The notes: generated by a model not told the origin, from the sequence alone. A stretch of DNA of 20,475 nt from an uncultured Veillonella sp. (GCA_900766125.1 CAAFUD010000179.1:1-20475); one strand, 5' to 3'; positions 1 to 7,593 are shown, counted from the first letter of the stretch. Numbers and translations: made by a program.

Positions 1-98
1 CCTGCAGAGTCATAACCACGGTATTCTAATTTCGCCATACCGTCCAATAAGAAATCAGATGCTTGATTAAAGCCAATGTATCCTACGATACCGCACAT
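1..98 (-). CDS. glmS: Glutamine--fructose-6-phosphate aminotransferase (isomerizing), N-terminal fragment
   Basis: Only the first 32 complete codons lie in the window; the gene runs off the left edge. The visible N-terminus begins MCGIVGYIG and continues to LEYRGYDSA, the signature of the class II glutamine amidotransferase domain of GlmS, in which Cys2 is the nucleophile after Met removal. The enzyme makes glucosamine-6-phosphate from fructose-6-P and glutamine, the first committed step to UDP-GlcNAc for peptidoglycan and lipopolysaccharide. The ATG at 96-98 is preceded by an AGGAGGA ribosome site (105-111). A glmS ribozyme in its leader (227-370) supports the identity independently. glmM, the next enzyme in the pathway, lies upstream on the same strand at 3276-4631. 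Confidence 0.97.
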   Translation of the reverse strand, partial: MCGIVGYIGFNQASDFLLDGMAKLEYRGYDSA

Positions 99-116
99 AA
101 ATATATCCTCCTATAA

Positions 117-137
117 CTGGGGGCATTCTAGCCCCAG
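117..137 (-). promoter_or_regulatory. Hairpin next to the glmS ribosome-binding site
   Basis: On the minus strand a GC-rich stem (CTGGGGC pairing with GCCCCCAG, one bulged C, six-base loop TAGAAT) ends about five bases before the glmS AGGAGGA. It lies between the ribozyme and the start codon, so it would remain on the mRNA after ribozyme cleavage. A role in 5'-end stability or translation is inference. Confidence 0.45.
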
Positions 138-154
138 CCAACAACTAAGGCTAA

Positions 155-193
155 TTAATGTTCTAGATTAATATTCCAGATTAATGTTTCAAT
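155..193. repeat. Three tandem 13-bp AT-rich repeats in the glmS leader
   Basis: Three head-to-tail 13-base units are visible on the plus strand: TTAATGTTCTAGA (155-167), TTAATATTCCAGA (168-180) and the more diverged TTAATGTTTCAAT (181-193). They lie in the glmS leader between the 3' end of the ribozyme and the RBS hairpin. There are too few and too-short units, with no spacers, for CRISPR. Function unknown; replication slippage in a spacer is possible. Confidence 0.5.
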
Positions 194-226
194 TATGTAT
201 TAATTATTACTTTAATACAATTCATT

Positions 227-370
227 CAGATACACTTTGTCTCCATTGTTACCAATGGGCTTTTTAGTATCTGTTACGACATGAATGTGCCGGAAGAGCA
301 TCCGCTGATTATTCGATCACTCTTCACCTCGTCTACCCTAACGACTGCCTTCGCGGGTACTTGCGCTATT
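227..370 (-). ncRNA. glmS ribozyme: glmS self-cleaving ribozyme (GlcN-6-P activated)
   Basis: On the minus strand, just upstream of glmS, the conserved core can be read. The cleavage sequence AATAGCGCAAG is at 370-360, so the predicted scissile bond lies between A367 and G366. GACGAGG is at 333-327. A GAAGAG...CTCTTC stem encloses ATCGAA and GCGGATG (305-299). TCGTAA follows, then a P4-like helix CAGATAC/GTATCTG (273-267 with 233-227) carrying a CCATTG-gtaa-CAATGG hairpin. Sequence and order match the known glmS ribozyme of Gram-positive bacteria, which uses GlcN-6-P as cofactor to cut its own mRNA and lower GlmS synthesis. Assignment is from motif recognition; a covariance-model search would fix the exact ends. 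Confidence 0.93.
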
Positions 371-446
371 CGCCTTTACGAATTCGGATTTCCTTTCTCT
401 GATATACGGCAGAATTAGTACAAATATGAATTATGTACTAAGCTAT

Positions 447-476
447 ATTATACTAAAAAAATCGATAAGATGTAAA
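447..476 (-). promoter_or_regulatory. Probable sigma70 promoter of glmS
   Basis: On the minus strand TTTACA (476-471) and TATAAT (452-447) are separated by 18 bases, close to the vegetative consensus. Transcription would start near 440, about 70 bases before the ribozyme cleavage site, giving a leader of roughly 340 bases. Confidence 0.6.
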
Positions 477-631
477 CCTCCGAACCTAATTCAAAGGCAA
501 GAAAAAAGATTTTTTCTATACTTCACGGTATTTTCATTGTAAGAAATTATACTGCTATCAATCTATATTTTATACAATTAGATTTTGCTATATTTTCGAA
601 ATATATTTATAACATTTTGGAGATACTGATT

Positions 632-2137
632 ATGAATAAAACAACCATAAAAAAGAAACATAGAACACATAAAAATAACATACAATACAGAAAATTACGT
701 CGTTGGATCCTACCTGCCGTATTAGGTGCTGCCTTATCTACATTGGCCTTCATTCCAACCTTTGCAGCAGAAACACAAGCGAATACTAACGTAGCTGTTG
801 TAACCACTACAGAACAAGCTCCAACTGTACCATCTGCTCAAGGTAGCACACCACCAAATGGTGCGCCACATGGCAAACCACCTGCAGGTCAACCGCCAGT
901 AGGAGCTCCTAACGGAGCACCTCCAAGTGGAAGTCAAAACGGGGCACCTCCAACAAATATGCAAAACGGAGCCCCTACTGACATGGCACCACAAGCCGAA
1001 GTAGATCCTAGTACTTTCACAGGTACGTCTATAATAACAGAAAACAAATCTATCGCTCATGAGTTAATTACTAATACAACATCTGACCAGAATGCTTTCA
1101 TAGGCAAAAATAAAGCAGTCGTAAATATCGAAAACAGCGTTTTCGATAAAACTGGTAATACTACAAGCGATGACAACAGTAATTTCCGAGGTCAAAATGC
1201 GGTAATTCTTGGTATTGATGGCAGCCAAATCAACATTAAGGGTAGCAATATTACATCTAACTCCAATGGTTCCAATGCAGTCTTTGCTACCGGTGAAGGC
1301 TCTGTGATCAATGTAGAAAATACTAACATCCACACAAAAGACGACTCTTCTCGTGGTCTAGATGCTACGTATAAAGGCACAGTAAATGGTAAAAATCTAA
1401 CGATCACTACTGAAGGTGCTCACTCTGCTACACTTGCTACAGACCGTGGAGAAGGCACTATTACTATAGAAGCTGCTAAACTAACAACCTCTGGCGCAGG
1501 CAGTCCTGTTATCTACTCAACTGGTAATATTACGGCTAATAACATCAACGGCGTAGCTAATAACAGTGAAATTGGCGTTGTAGAAGGAAAAAACTCCATT
1601 ACCCTTACAAACTCCAATGCAACTGGATACAAAGACAATGGATTCATGCTCTACCAAAGCTTCTCCGGTGATGCTGAAAGCGGTATTGCACGCCTCAAAG
1701 CTGAAAATAATACGCTCACAACCCACTCCACAGGTGCGTTCATCTATGTAAACAACACCACGGCTGAAGCAGACCTTACAGGCAACACAATCTTAATGCC
1801 AAATACTACGACACTGGTGAAAGCTGCGGCAGACTCCCGCTGGGGCAAAGACGGTGAAAACGGCGGACACCTCACACTCCGCGCATCTAACCAAGAACTT
1901 AGCGGTAACATCGTAGCCGACTCCATCAGCACCATCGCGCTAGACATGGCAAATGGATCTAGCCTCGTTGGCGCTATCAATACAGACAACACAGCTAAAG
2001 AAGTTACACTGAAACTCAGCAAAGACTCTACCTGGACACTCACTGGCGACAGCTATGTAAAAACCTTAACTAACGAAGACACAACAAATAGTAACATTCA
2101 CTTGAATGGATATAAACTAGTTGTAGCTGATAAATAA
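632..2137 (+). CDS. Secreted proline-rich, right-handed beta-helix-like protein (putative surface protein)
   Basis: About 501 residues. A long basic N-terminus (KKK, KLRRW) precedes a hydrophobic stretch, and a Sec signal-peptidase site is likely after FAA (about residue 46). Residues about 67-118 form a Pro/Gly/Asn-rich linker with repeated NGAPP-type units. The rest is Ser/Thr/Asn-rich short-strand repeats (VNIENS, INIKGS, INVENTNI, ITLTNSNA) typical of a parallel beta-helix. I recognise the C-terminal segment (IYSTGNIT, GVVEGKNSITL, LSGNIVADSIS) as resembling uncharacterised secreted proteins of Clostridia and Negativicutes. There is no LPXTG motif, no S-layer-homology domain and no C-terminal beta-barrel, so how it would cross or attach to an outer membrane is unclear. 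Start chosen at the ATG at 632 (GGAG at 619-622, 9-base spacing) rather than a TTG at 617. Monocistronic, with its own terminator. Adhesin-like function is inference. Confidence 0.8.
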   Translation: MNKTTIKKKHRTHKNNIQYRKLRRWILPAVLGAALSTLAFIPTFAAETQANTNVAVVTTTEQAPTVPSAQGSTPPNGAPHGKPPAGQPPVGAPNGAPPSGSQNGAPPTNMQNGAPTDMAPQAEVDPSTFTGTSIITENKSIAHELITNTTSDQNAFIGKNKAVVNIENSVFDKTGNTTSDDNSNFRGQNAVILGIDGSQINIKGSNITSNSNGSNAVFATGEGSVINVENTNIHTKDDSSRGLDATYKGTVNGKNLTITTEGAHSATLATDRGEGTITIEAAKLTTSGAGSPVIYSTGNITANNINGVANNSEIGVVEGKNSITLTNSNATGYKDNGFMLYQSFSGDAESGIARLKAENNTLTTHSTGAFIYVNNTTAEADLTGNTILMPNTTTLVKAAADSRWGKDGENGGHLTLRASNQELSGNIVADSISTIALDMANGSSLVGAINTDNTAKEVTLKLSKDSTWTLTGDSYVKTLTNEDTTNSNIHLNGYKLVVADK

Positions 2138-2142
2138 TGGCA

Positions 2143-2193
2143 AAAGCACTACACTGAATTATTACAATTCAACGTAGTGCTTTCTTCTTTTTT
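2143..2193 (+). terminator. Intrinsic terminator of the beta-helix protein gene
   Basis: A perfect 10-bp stem, AAAGCACTAC (2143-2152) with GTAGTGCTTT (2174-2183), has an inner extension and is followed by a T-rich tract to 2193. It begins six bases after the stop codon. It lies between convergent genes, but the T tract favours plus-strand termination. Confidence 0.75.
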
Positions 2194-2265
2194 ATTCAAA
2201 TCTCATAGCAGTTCAAATACAGATATCCTTTTTGATTTATCACACAAAAATAAGAGTATCAAAAG

Positions 2266-2961
2266 TTATGCTCCATCAATAGAAATCAACGCCGCATTTT
2301 TTGCATGTATCAATGTAGTATCAAATAACGGTATATCCGTATCATCCTGTTTAACAAGTAGTCCGATTTCAGTACAGCCTAAAATAACACCTTGTACACC
2401 AGATTTTACCAAATCACCAATAATATCTAAGTATTGTTGTTTAGATTCATTAGAAATAACACCTAAACACAATTCATTGTATATAATATCATTTACAAGT
2501 TCAACTTGATCTTCGTTAGGGATAACAACATGAATTCCCCGATTTTCCAAGATGCATTTATAAAAATCTTGTTGCATCGTGTACTTGGTACCAAGTAGAC
2601 CTACCTTTGTAATACCTGATTTTTCTAACTCTACTGCAGTCATTTCCGCAATATGAAGGAGAGGGATGTGAATATGTCTTTCTATTTCATCCGCAACTTT
2701 ATGCATTGTATTCGTGCATATAACAATATAATCAGCACCGGCCTTTTCAAGAGATTGAGCCGCATCGGATAAAATTTCAGCGCTTCTATTCCAATCACCA
2801 TTTGCCTGGCACTTTTCTATTTCTTCAAAATCAACGCTATATAGAATACATTTTGCCGAATGTAAGCCGCCCAAAGCTTGCTTAATAGTTTCATTCAAAA
2901 CTTGGTAATACGTAATCGTACTTTCCCAGCTCATTCCCCCAATTAAACCTATTGTTTTAAT
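2266..2961 (-). CDS. Aspartate/glutamate racemase family protein
   Basis: Cofactor-independent amino-acid racemase of the Asp/Glu/hydantoin racemase superfamily, similar in length to E. coli YgeA. Both catalytic cysteines are visible: CTNTMHK (about residue 82) and GCTEIGLL (about residue 196), plus the N-terminal IGLIGGMSWEST motif. The first ATG, at 2932-2934, would delete the first beta strand. The reading frame continues upstream through IKTIGLIGG to a TAA at 2974-2976, with no ATG, GTG or TTG. The likely start is therefore the ATT at 2959-2961, behind AAGGGGGT (2968-2975), giving about 231 residues, the usual family length. Substrate (D-Asp or D-Glu for cell wall or other uses) cannot be told from sequence. 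The gene stands alone between glmM and glmS. Family confident, start uncertain. Confidence 0.85.
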   Translation of the reverse strand: MKTIGLIGGMSWESTITYYQVLNETIKQALGGLHSAKCILYSVDFEEIEKCQANGDWNRSAEILSDAAQSLEKAGADYIVICTNTMHKVADEIERHIHIPLLHIAEMTAVELEKSGITKVGLLGTKYTMQQDFYKCILENRGIHVVIPNEDQVELVNDIIYNELCLGVISNESKQQYLDIIGDLVKSGVQGVILGCTEIGLLVKQDDTDIPLFDTTLIHAKNAALISIDGA

Positions 2962-3047
2962 AATGTTACCCCCTTAGATTAAAATATCCCAAAGCCAAAA
3001 GATAATTCATTAAGATTATTCTAATTGATATATCACTCATATCTAAG

Positions 3048-3110
3048 CCTCCTATATATGTTCCTGCAGCGACTTTACGTAGGACGGAGTAAAGGGACAT
3101 ATATAGGAGG
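3048..3110. repeat. Long nested inverted repeat (hairpin element)
   Basis: A 17-bp stem, 3048-3064 (CCTCCTATATATGTTCC) with 3094-3110, has 16 Watson-Crick pairs and one G-U. It encloses a second 6-bp stem, CTTTAC (3073-3078) with GTAAAG (3089-3094 region), looped by GTAGGACGGA. The 3' arm contains AGGAGG. No T tract follows on either strand, so it is not a standard terminator, and no target-site duplication is visible. It lies in the 314-base gap between the racemase gene and glmM. A REP/MITE-like element or a processed mRNA structure are possibilities. Confidence 0.6.
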
Positions 3111-3180
3111 GCCATCTTTTATATGGGATTATAGAATTTTAATACTCACAAGAACAGTAGGTTTAAGCTTAATATAACCA

Positions 3181-3225
3181 GTTCCTCGCTGTGGATTTCG
3201 CTTTCCGAAATCTTACGCTCGGAAC
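3181..3225. repeat. Nested inverted repeat downstream of glmM
   Basis: GTTCC (3181-3185) pairs with GGAAC (3221-3225), and inside it ATTTCG (3195-3200) pairs with CGAAAT (3206-3211) around the loop CTTTC. Symmetric nine-base internal strands (TCGCTGTGG and CTTACGCTC) separate the stems. There is no T tract. About 50 bases lie between this element and the glmM stop codon (3276), with no further gene seen. Confidence 0.45.
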
Positions 3226-3275
3226 AAAGTGATGTGTGGGCTTCATCGTCGCAAGCTCCTCTGCCACCTCACACC

Positions 3276-4631
3276 CTACTTTTCCGCAAGTCCTTGTTCT
3301 CTACCGATAATATCGGCGATTTCTTGGCATAGTGCTTGTAGTTCTTCTTGGTTAGGACCTTCAGCCATTACGCGAATGAGTGGTTCTGTACCAGATGCAC
3401 GAACTAGAACGCGGCCTTCATCACCAAGTTCACCTTCAGCTGTTACGATGGCAGCTTTAATAATATCATTGTCTTCCCAACCTGTTTTTGTAGCAACACG
3501 AACGTTGATAAGAACTTGAGGATACTTAGTCATAATGCCAGCCAACTCAGAAAGTGGTTGGTTTTTCTCTTTCATAAGAGCCGCTACTTGTACAGCTGTC
3601 AACATACCGTCACCAGTTGTATTGTGATCCAAGAAGATTACATGACCAGATTGCTCACCGCCAACGGAGAGATTATGTTCACGCATATATTCCAATACAT
3701 AACGGTCACCAACAGCAGTAGCAAAGGTTTTCATGCCTAATTCTTTAGCTGCTTTATGGAAGCCAATATTACTCATAACAGTACCAACTACAGTATCATC
3801 TTTGAGTTTGCCTTCTTCTTTCAATTTAAGAGCACACAATAGCATGATTTGGTCACCATCGAGAACTTGACCTTTTTCGTCTACCAATAAGCAACGGTCC
3901 GCATCCCCATCGTTAGCGATACCAAGGTCTGCATTGTGTTGTTGTACAGCCACTTGCAAGCCTTCAATATGTGTAGAACCACAGTGATCATTGATATTCA
4001 AGCCATCTGGATTTACGTTGATATTGATTACTTTAGCACCAAGACCAGATAAAATCTCAGGACCTACGCTAGATGCAGCACCGTTTGCACCATCATAAAC
4101 GATTGTCATGCCTTCAAGGGATGTATCAATTGTGTGGCGAACAAAGTGAGCGTAGAAATGAGCTAAATTGCTATTGTACTCAATGGTACCAATGCCATCA
4201 CCTGTAGGACGTGGCAATTCATTATCTGCACTTTGACGAACATATTGTTCTAATTGATCTTCTACTTCATCTGGCAATTTATAGCCATTGCCATCAAAGA
4301 ATTTAATACCATTATCTGGATATGGATTGTGAGATGCAGAAATAACAGCACCTGCATCAAAGCCTTGTTGACGTACAAGGTAAGCTACTGCTGGAGTTGG
4401 GATAACACCAGCGATTACAACATTACCACCAACAGAGCAAATACCGGATGCTAACGCACTTTCAAGCATAGAGCCAGAAATACGCGTATCACGACCAATC
4501 AAGAATGTAGGATGGTCTTTTTCTTTACCAAAATATGTAGCCGCTGCACGGCCTAAATGATAGGCTAATTCAGGTGTTAAAAATTCATTAACAACACCAC
4601 GTACACCATCTGTACCAAATAAACGAGCCAT
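3276..4631 (-). CDS. glmM: Phosphoglucosamine mutase
   Basis: Full-length GlmM, 451 residues, which converts glucosamine-6-phosphate to glucosamine-1-phosphate for UDP-GlcNAc. All family motifs are present: MARLFGTDGVRG at the N-terminus, the phosphoserine loop SASHNPYPDNG (Ser about residue 100), the metal loop DGDADR (241-246), the sugar-binding GGEQSGH (324-330) and the phosphate-binding RASGTEP (411-417). The ATG at 4629-4631 has an AGAGGAGG ribosome site. It lies downstream of cdaA and cdaR on the same strand. GlmM is known to bind and inhibit CdaA in Firmicutes, so the clustering makes functional sense, although an FAD-protein gene intervenes. It has its own candidate promoter at 4690-4698. 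Confidence 0.97.
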   Translation of the reverse strand: MARLFGTDGVRGVVNEFLTPELAYHLGRAAATYFGKEKDHPTFLIGRDTRISGSMLESALASGICSVGGNVVIAGVIPTPAVAYLVRQQGFDAGAVISASHNPYPDNGIKFFDGNGYKLPDEVEDQLEQYVRQSADNELPRPTGDGIGTIEYNSNLAHFYAHFVRHTIDTSLEGMTIVYDGANGAASSVGPEILSGLGAKVININVNPDGLNINDHCGSTHIEGLQVAVQQHNADLGIANDGDADRCLLVDEKGQVLDGDQIMLLCALKLKEEGKLKDDTVVGTVMSNIGFHKAAKELGMKTFATAVGDRYVLEYMREHNLSVGGEQSGHVIFLDHNTTGDGMLTAVQVAALMKEKNQPLSELAGIMTKYPQVLINVRVATKTGWEDNDIIKAAIVTAEGELGDEGRVLVRASGTEPLIRVMAEGPNQEELQALCQEIADIIGREQGLAEK

Positions 4632-4689
4632 AATTATCCTCCTCTAGGGATTGTGAAAATCACAAGTCCTTATATATTCACTGTTGTGT

Positions 4690-4698
4690 ATTATATCA
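4690..4698 (-). promoter_or_regulatory. Candidate extended -10 promoter of glmM
   Basis: On the minus strand TGATATAAT (4698-4690) is an extended -10 element (TGn plus perfect TATAAT) about 60 bases before the glmM start. No good -35 was seen, which extended -10 promoters tolerate. A 7-bp inverted repeat, TACAGTA (4744-4750) with TACTGTA (4765-4771), lies upstream and could be an operator or chance. Confidence 0.45.
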
Positions 4699-4800
4699 CA
4701 ATATATACACCACACATATATATACTATACAGATATACTATTTTACAGTACCAAAATGAACCTATACTGTAGTTTACTTTACAATACATTCTACTACTAA

Positions 4801-6399
4801 CTAGTTAGGTTTTGCATATTTTGCCATACATATAATGGCAGTTTCTGCGCCATCAAGGGCTGCACTCATAATGCCACCTGCATAGCCAGCGCCTTCACCC
4901 ATAGGATAAAATCCACCTACAGTTGGAGAAACGCGGTCTTCATTACGCCCCATGCGAAGCGGTGCAGAGGTGCGTGTTTCAACGCCCGTCATACATACAG
5001 CAGGATCATCAAATCCATGAATGCGTCGACCCCAATATGGCAACGCCCGTTCCAATACAGATGTTACGAACGGTGGCAAGCAATCATGTAAATCACAATT
5101 GACTACACCTGGTTCATAGCTATATGTGCTACCTTGTACACTTGGTGCTTGTGAAAGTCCCAAAAACTGACCTACGGTCTGAGCTGGTGCATGGAAGTTA
5201 GAGCCACCTAATTCATAAGCTTTACGCTCCCATTCACGTTGAAATGCTACACCATCGAGTGGATGATTACCAAAGTCATCGGGACCTACGTTAACTACGA
5301 TAGCACTATTCGCAACACCGCTATCACGAGCATATAAACTCATACCATTAACAACAACGCCACCATTTTCGGACGCAGATGCTACAACTTGACCGCCTGG
5401 GCACATACAGAAGCTATACGCTGTACGGCCTGTTTCTTTATCATGGTACACAAGAGAATATTCCGCTGCACCAAGACCCAAGCTAGATGGTTCTACACCA
5501 TATTGAGACTCGTCAATGACAGCCTGATCATGTTCAATACGAACACCGATGGCAAATGGTTTTGCTGTCATTTCTACATTACGTTTATGTAACATTTCGT
5601 ACGTATCGCGTGCACTATGACCTACGCCAGAAAGGACAACCGTCGTATCAATGCGCTCACTACCGTTAACTTCAACACCTACGATATAGTCATTTTCAAT
5701 AAATAAATCGGTAATCTTAGCACCAAAGCGAACTTCACCACCCCATTCGATGATGCGTTCACGCATAGCTTTTACCATGGTACGCAACTTATCTGTACCT
5801 ACATGAGGTTTATGTTTATACAAGATTTCTTCTGGAGCGCCGAACTCTACAAAATATTTGGAGATTTCATGCAATCTTGGATGTGTAACGCGGGTTGTCA
5901 GTTTACCATCAGAGAAGGTACCTGCACCACCCTCGCCAAATTGTACGTTAGATTCAGGCTTGAATACGCCCTCCTTCCAAAATGTTTCTACATCTTGGCT
6001 ACGAGTATCAACGTCTTGACCTCGTTCAAAAACGATTGGACGGTACCCTTCACGAGCTAAATAAAAGGCAGCTAGCATCCCAGCTGGACCAAAGCCCATC
6101 ACTACAGGACGATGTGCTAAAGGCACATTACCATAAACAATAGGTTCTGGATCCTCTGGAGTAAATACAGATACATCCTTTTGTTTACCTAGTTTTTTCA
6201 TGATTTGAGCTTCCTTATGAACCTCAACAAACAAGGTATACACAAATACAATATTCGGTTTTTTACGAGCATCTACAGCGCGTCGTACAACGTGAATCGT
6301 TTCAATGGCGCCTCGCAATTGAGGATATTTCTTTTCTACAATATCCTTTATATCCAACTTGACCGTAACAGCCACGCGGAGATTTATTATTCTAATCAT
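4801..6399 (-). CDS. FAD-dependent oxidoreductase, COG2509-type (uncharacterised)
   Basis: 532 residues. An N-terminal domain of about 95 residues (starting MIRIINLRV) precedes a Rossmann FAD-binding fold with GFGPAG (102-107) and a downstream ERG (about 125-127), as in the GR2-type FAD/NAD(P) family. FGEGGAGTFSDGKL (154-167) is characteristic of the COG2509 FAD-dependent dehydrogenases. Near the C-terminus, GVETRTSAPLRM and MGEGAGYAGGIMSAALDG complete the FAD site. Substrate and physiological role are not known for this family. The start ATG follows AAGGAAAG. It sits between cdaR and glmM, where the classic order has those genes adjacent, and is separated from cdaR by a terminator-like hairpin and 273 bases, so it is probably transcribed separately. 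Confidence 0.9.
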   Translation of the reverse strand: MIRIINLRVAVTVKLDIKDIVEKKYPQLRGAIETIHVVRRAVDARKKPNIVFVYTLFVEVHKEAQIMKKLGKQKDVSVFTPEDPEPIVYGNVPLAHRPVVMGFGPAGMLAAFYLAREGYRPIVFERGQDVDTRSQDVETFWKEGVFKPESNVQFGEGGAGTFSDGKLTTRVTHPRLHEISKYFVEFGAPEEILYKHKPHVGTDKLRTMVKAMRERIIEWGGEVRFGAKITDLFIENDYIVGVEVNGSERIDTTVVLSGVGHSARDTYEMLHKRNVEMTAKPFAIGVRIEHDQAVIDESQYGVEPSSLGLGAAEYSLVYHDKETGRTAYSFCMCPGGQVVASASENGGVVVNGMSLYARDSGVANSAIVVNVGPDDFGNHPLDGVAFQREWERKAYELGGSNFHAPAQTVGQFLGLSQAPSVQGSTYSYEPGVVNCDLHDCLPPFVTSVLERALPYWGRRIHGFDDPAVCMTGVETRTSAPLRMGRNEDRVSPTVGGFYPMGEGAGYAGGIMSAALDGAETAIICMAKYAKPN

Positions 6400-6557
6400 A
6401 TCTTTCCTTATTTAAGCTATCCTTTTAGGTTAGCAAATTTCTTTCTTATTTGACCTAAATCCTTCAAATTTAACCTACTAGAAATTGGTCATACAATACT
6501 ATTATACAATATTACTGTAAAAGCTAATACATAATAAACAGAGTATCCCCATAAAGC

Positions 6558-6605
6558 ATTAAAATAGACCCTAATAGAGTTTAATCTTATCCTCTATTAG
6601 GGTCT
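6558..6605 (-). terminator. Intrinsic terminator of the cdaA-cdaR operon
   Basis: A perfect 14-bp stem, AGACCCTAATAGAG (6566-6579) with its complement at 6592-6605, has a 12-base loop. On the minus strand it is followed by ATTTTAAT; on the plus strand by TATTTTT. It lies about 70 bases beyond the cdaR stop codon, and no plus-strand gene ends here. Confidence 0.65.
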
Positions 6606-6672
6606 TATTTTTAATTTAGGTTTTTAGTAATAACAATTTTAGAAATTACTATTACCTCTTTAATCTCATAAA

Positions 6673-7593
6673 CTACGTAGTTTTCTTTTGTATATCTACC
6701 TTAACATGTACTGTAGTAACATTACTATTGACACCACTCGGTAATACTAAGTTGTAATTACCTTGAATGCCCTTCGTTACACCGGTAAGATCAATTGGTT
6801 CTGTTTGAATTTCTGAAACAGAATCAATCATTTCTTCACGGCCAGTTACAGTCAATTGGGTCGGTGTAACGGATATGGACTTAACCTCATACCCATCAGC
6901 TACCGTTCCCACAGTTGGTACTGTAATAGGAACCGCTTTATCTTTACGCAATAAATTTAATTCATATTGTGCCTGACCTTTAATCGGATTGATATGTACA
7001 TCTAATACATTACCAGATACATCCCAAGCTTCTAATGTACTAACAGCACTAAAGTTCTTAGTTTGACCAGCAATATTAACCTTCATAACAACCTTATTTA
7101 CAGCGTTAACAAGCTGTTTACGCCCAGATACAGTTACCTCTTTCGGTACAATAGTATATGACTTGAGCGCAACATCATCTGAGAACTTACCAATTGGAAC
7201 AATTTCAACTGGTATCTTTCGTTCTGCATATTCGTCTACATTAATTGTTATAGTATCAGGCTTAACCTCAACAAGGCTCATCCCCGCTGGAGGGGTAAAT
7301 CCAATGGTTACATTATTTTGACCTGGTTTTACACCAGATGCATCAATATATGCACGAAGATTATCTGCCTTTATAGCCATAATCGTATCGCGAGGGCCCG
7401 AAAGGACAATGCGTGCTACATCAGGTGCATCTTCTATAATATAATGGGAATCAAGATTTTGGACTTGAACAGGTACTGTATAGGTTACCTCCATCACAGG
7501 GTTCTGATCTCGCATGATAAAGAACCACATGACGATGGCCGCTAGCAATGATAACAACTTAGCTGGCCAATTGCGTTTCAAATGTATCATCAT
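6673..7593 (-). CDS. cdaR: YbbR-domain protein CdaR, regulator of diadenylate cyclase
   Basis: About 306 residues. An N-terminal membrane anchor (LLSLLAAIVMWFFIM) is followed by several extracytoplasmic YbbR repeats with the recurring pattern VTVSGRKQLV, LTVTGREEMI, IVLSGPRDTI. CdaR binds the membrane cyclase CdaA and modulates c-di-AMP synthesis in Firmicutes. I chose the ATG at 7591-7593 (MMIHLKRN), which overlaps the cdaA stop codon as ATGA and has GGGGGG nine bases upstream. A longer reading frame from a GTG at 7612-7614 is less likely. The overlap implies translational coupling with cdaA. Confidence 0.92.
   Translation of the reverse strand: MMIHLKRNWPAKLLSLLAAIVMWFFIMRDQNPVMEVTYTVPVQVQNLDSHYIIEDAPDVARIVLSGPRDTIMAIKADNLRAYIDASGVKPGQNNVTIGFTPPAGMSLVEVKPDTITINVDEYAERKIPVEIVPIGKFSDDVALKSYTIVPKEVTVSGRKQLVNAVNKVVMKVNIAGQTKNFSAVSTLEAWDVSGNVLDVHINPIKGQAQYELNLLRKDKAVPITVPTVGTVADGYEVKSISVTPTQLTVTGREEMIDSVSEIQTEPIDLTGVTKGIQGNYNLVLPSGVNSNVTTVHVKVDIQKKTT

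Noticed and set aside
155..193. Possible mini-CRISPR
   Set aside because: Units are only 13 bases, contiguous with no spacers, and no cas genes are present.
591..631. Promoter TTGCTA...TATAAC for the beta-helix gene
   Set aside because: Its start point would fall on the Shine-Dalgarno (619-622), so it cannot produce a translatable leader; no better promoter was identified with confidence.
2177..2509. 110-codon plus-strand reading frame opposite the racemase gene
   Set aside because: It starts within the terminator of the preceding gene and its sequence is an antisense shadow of the racemase.
3048..3110. MITE or IS remnant
   Set aside because: The ends are inverted repeats, but no target-site duplication or transposase remnant is visible; kept as an unexplained hairpin.
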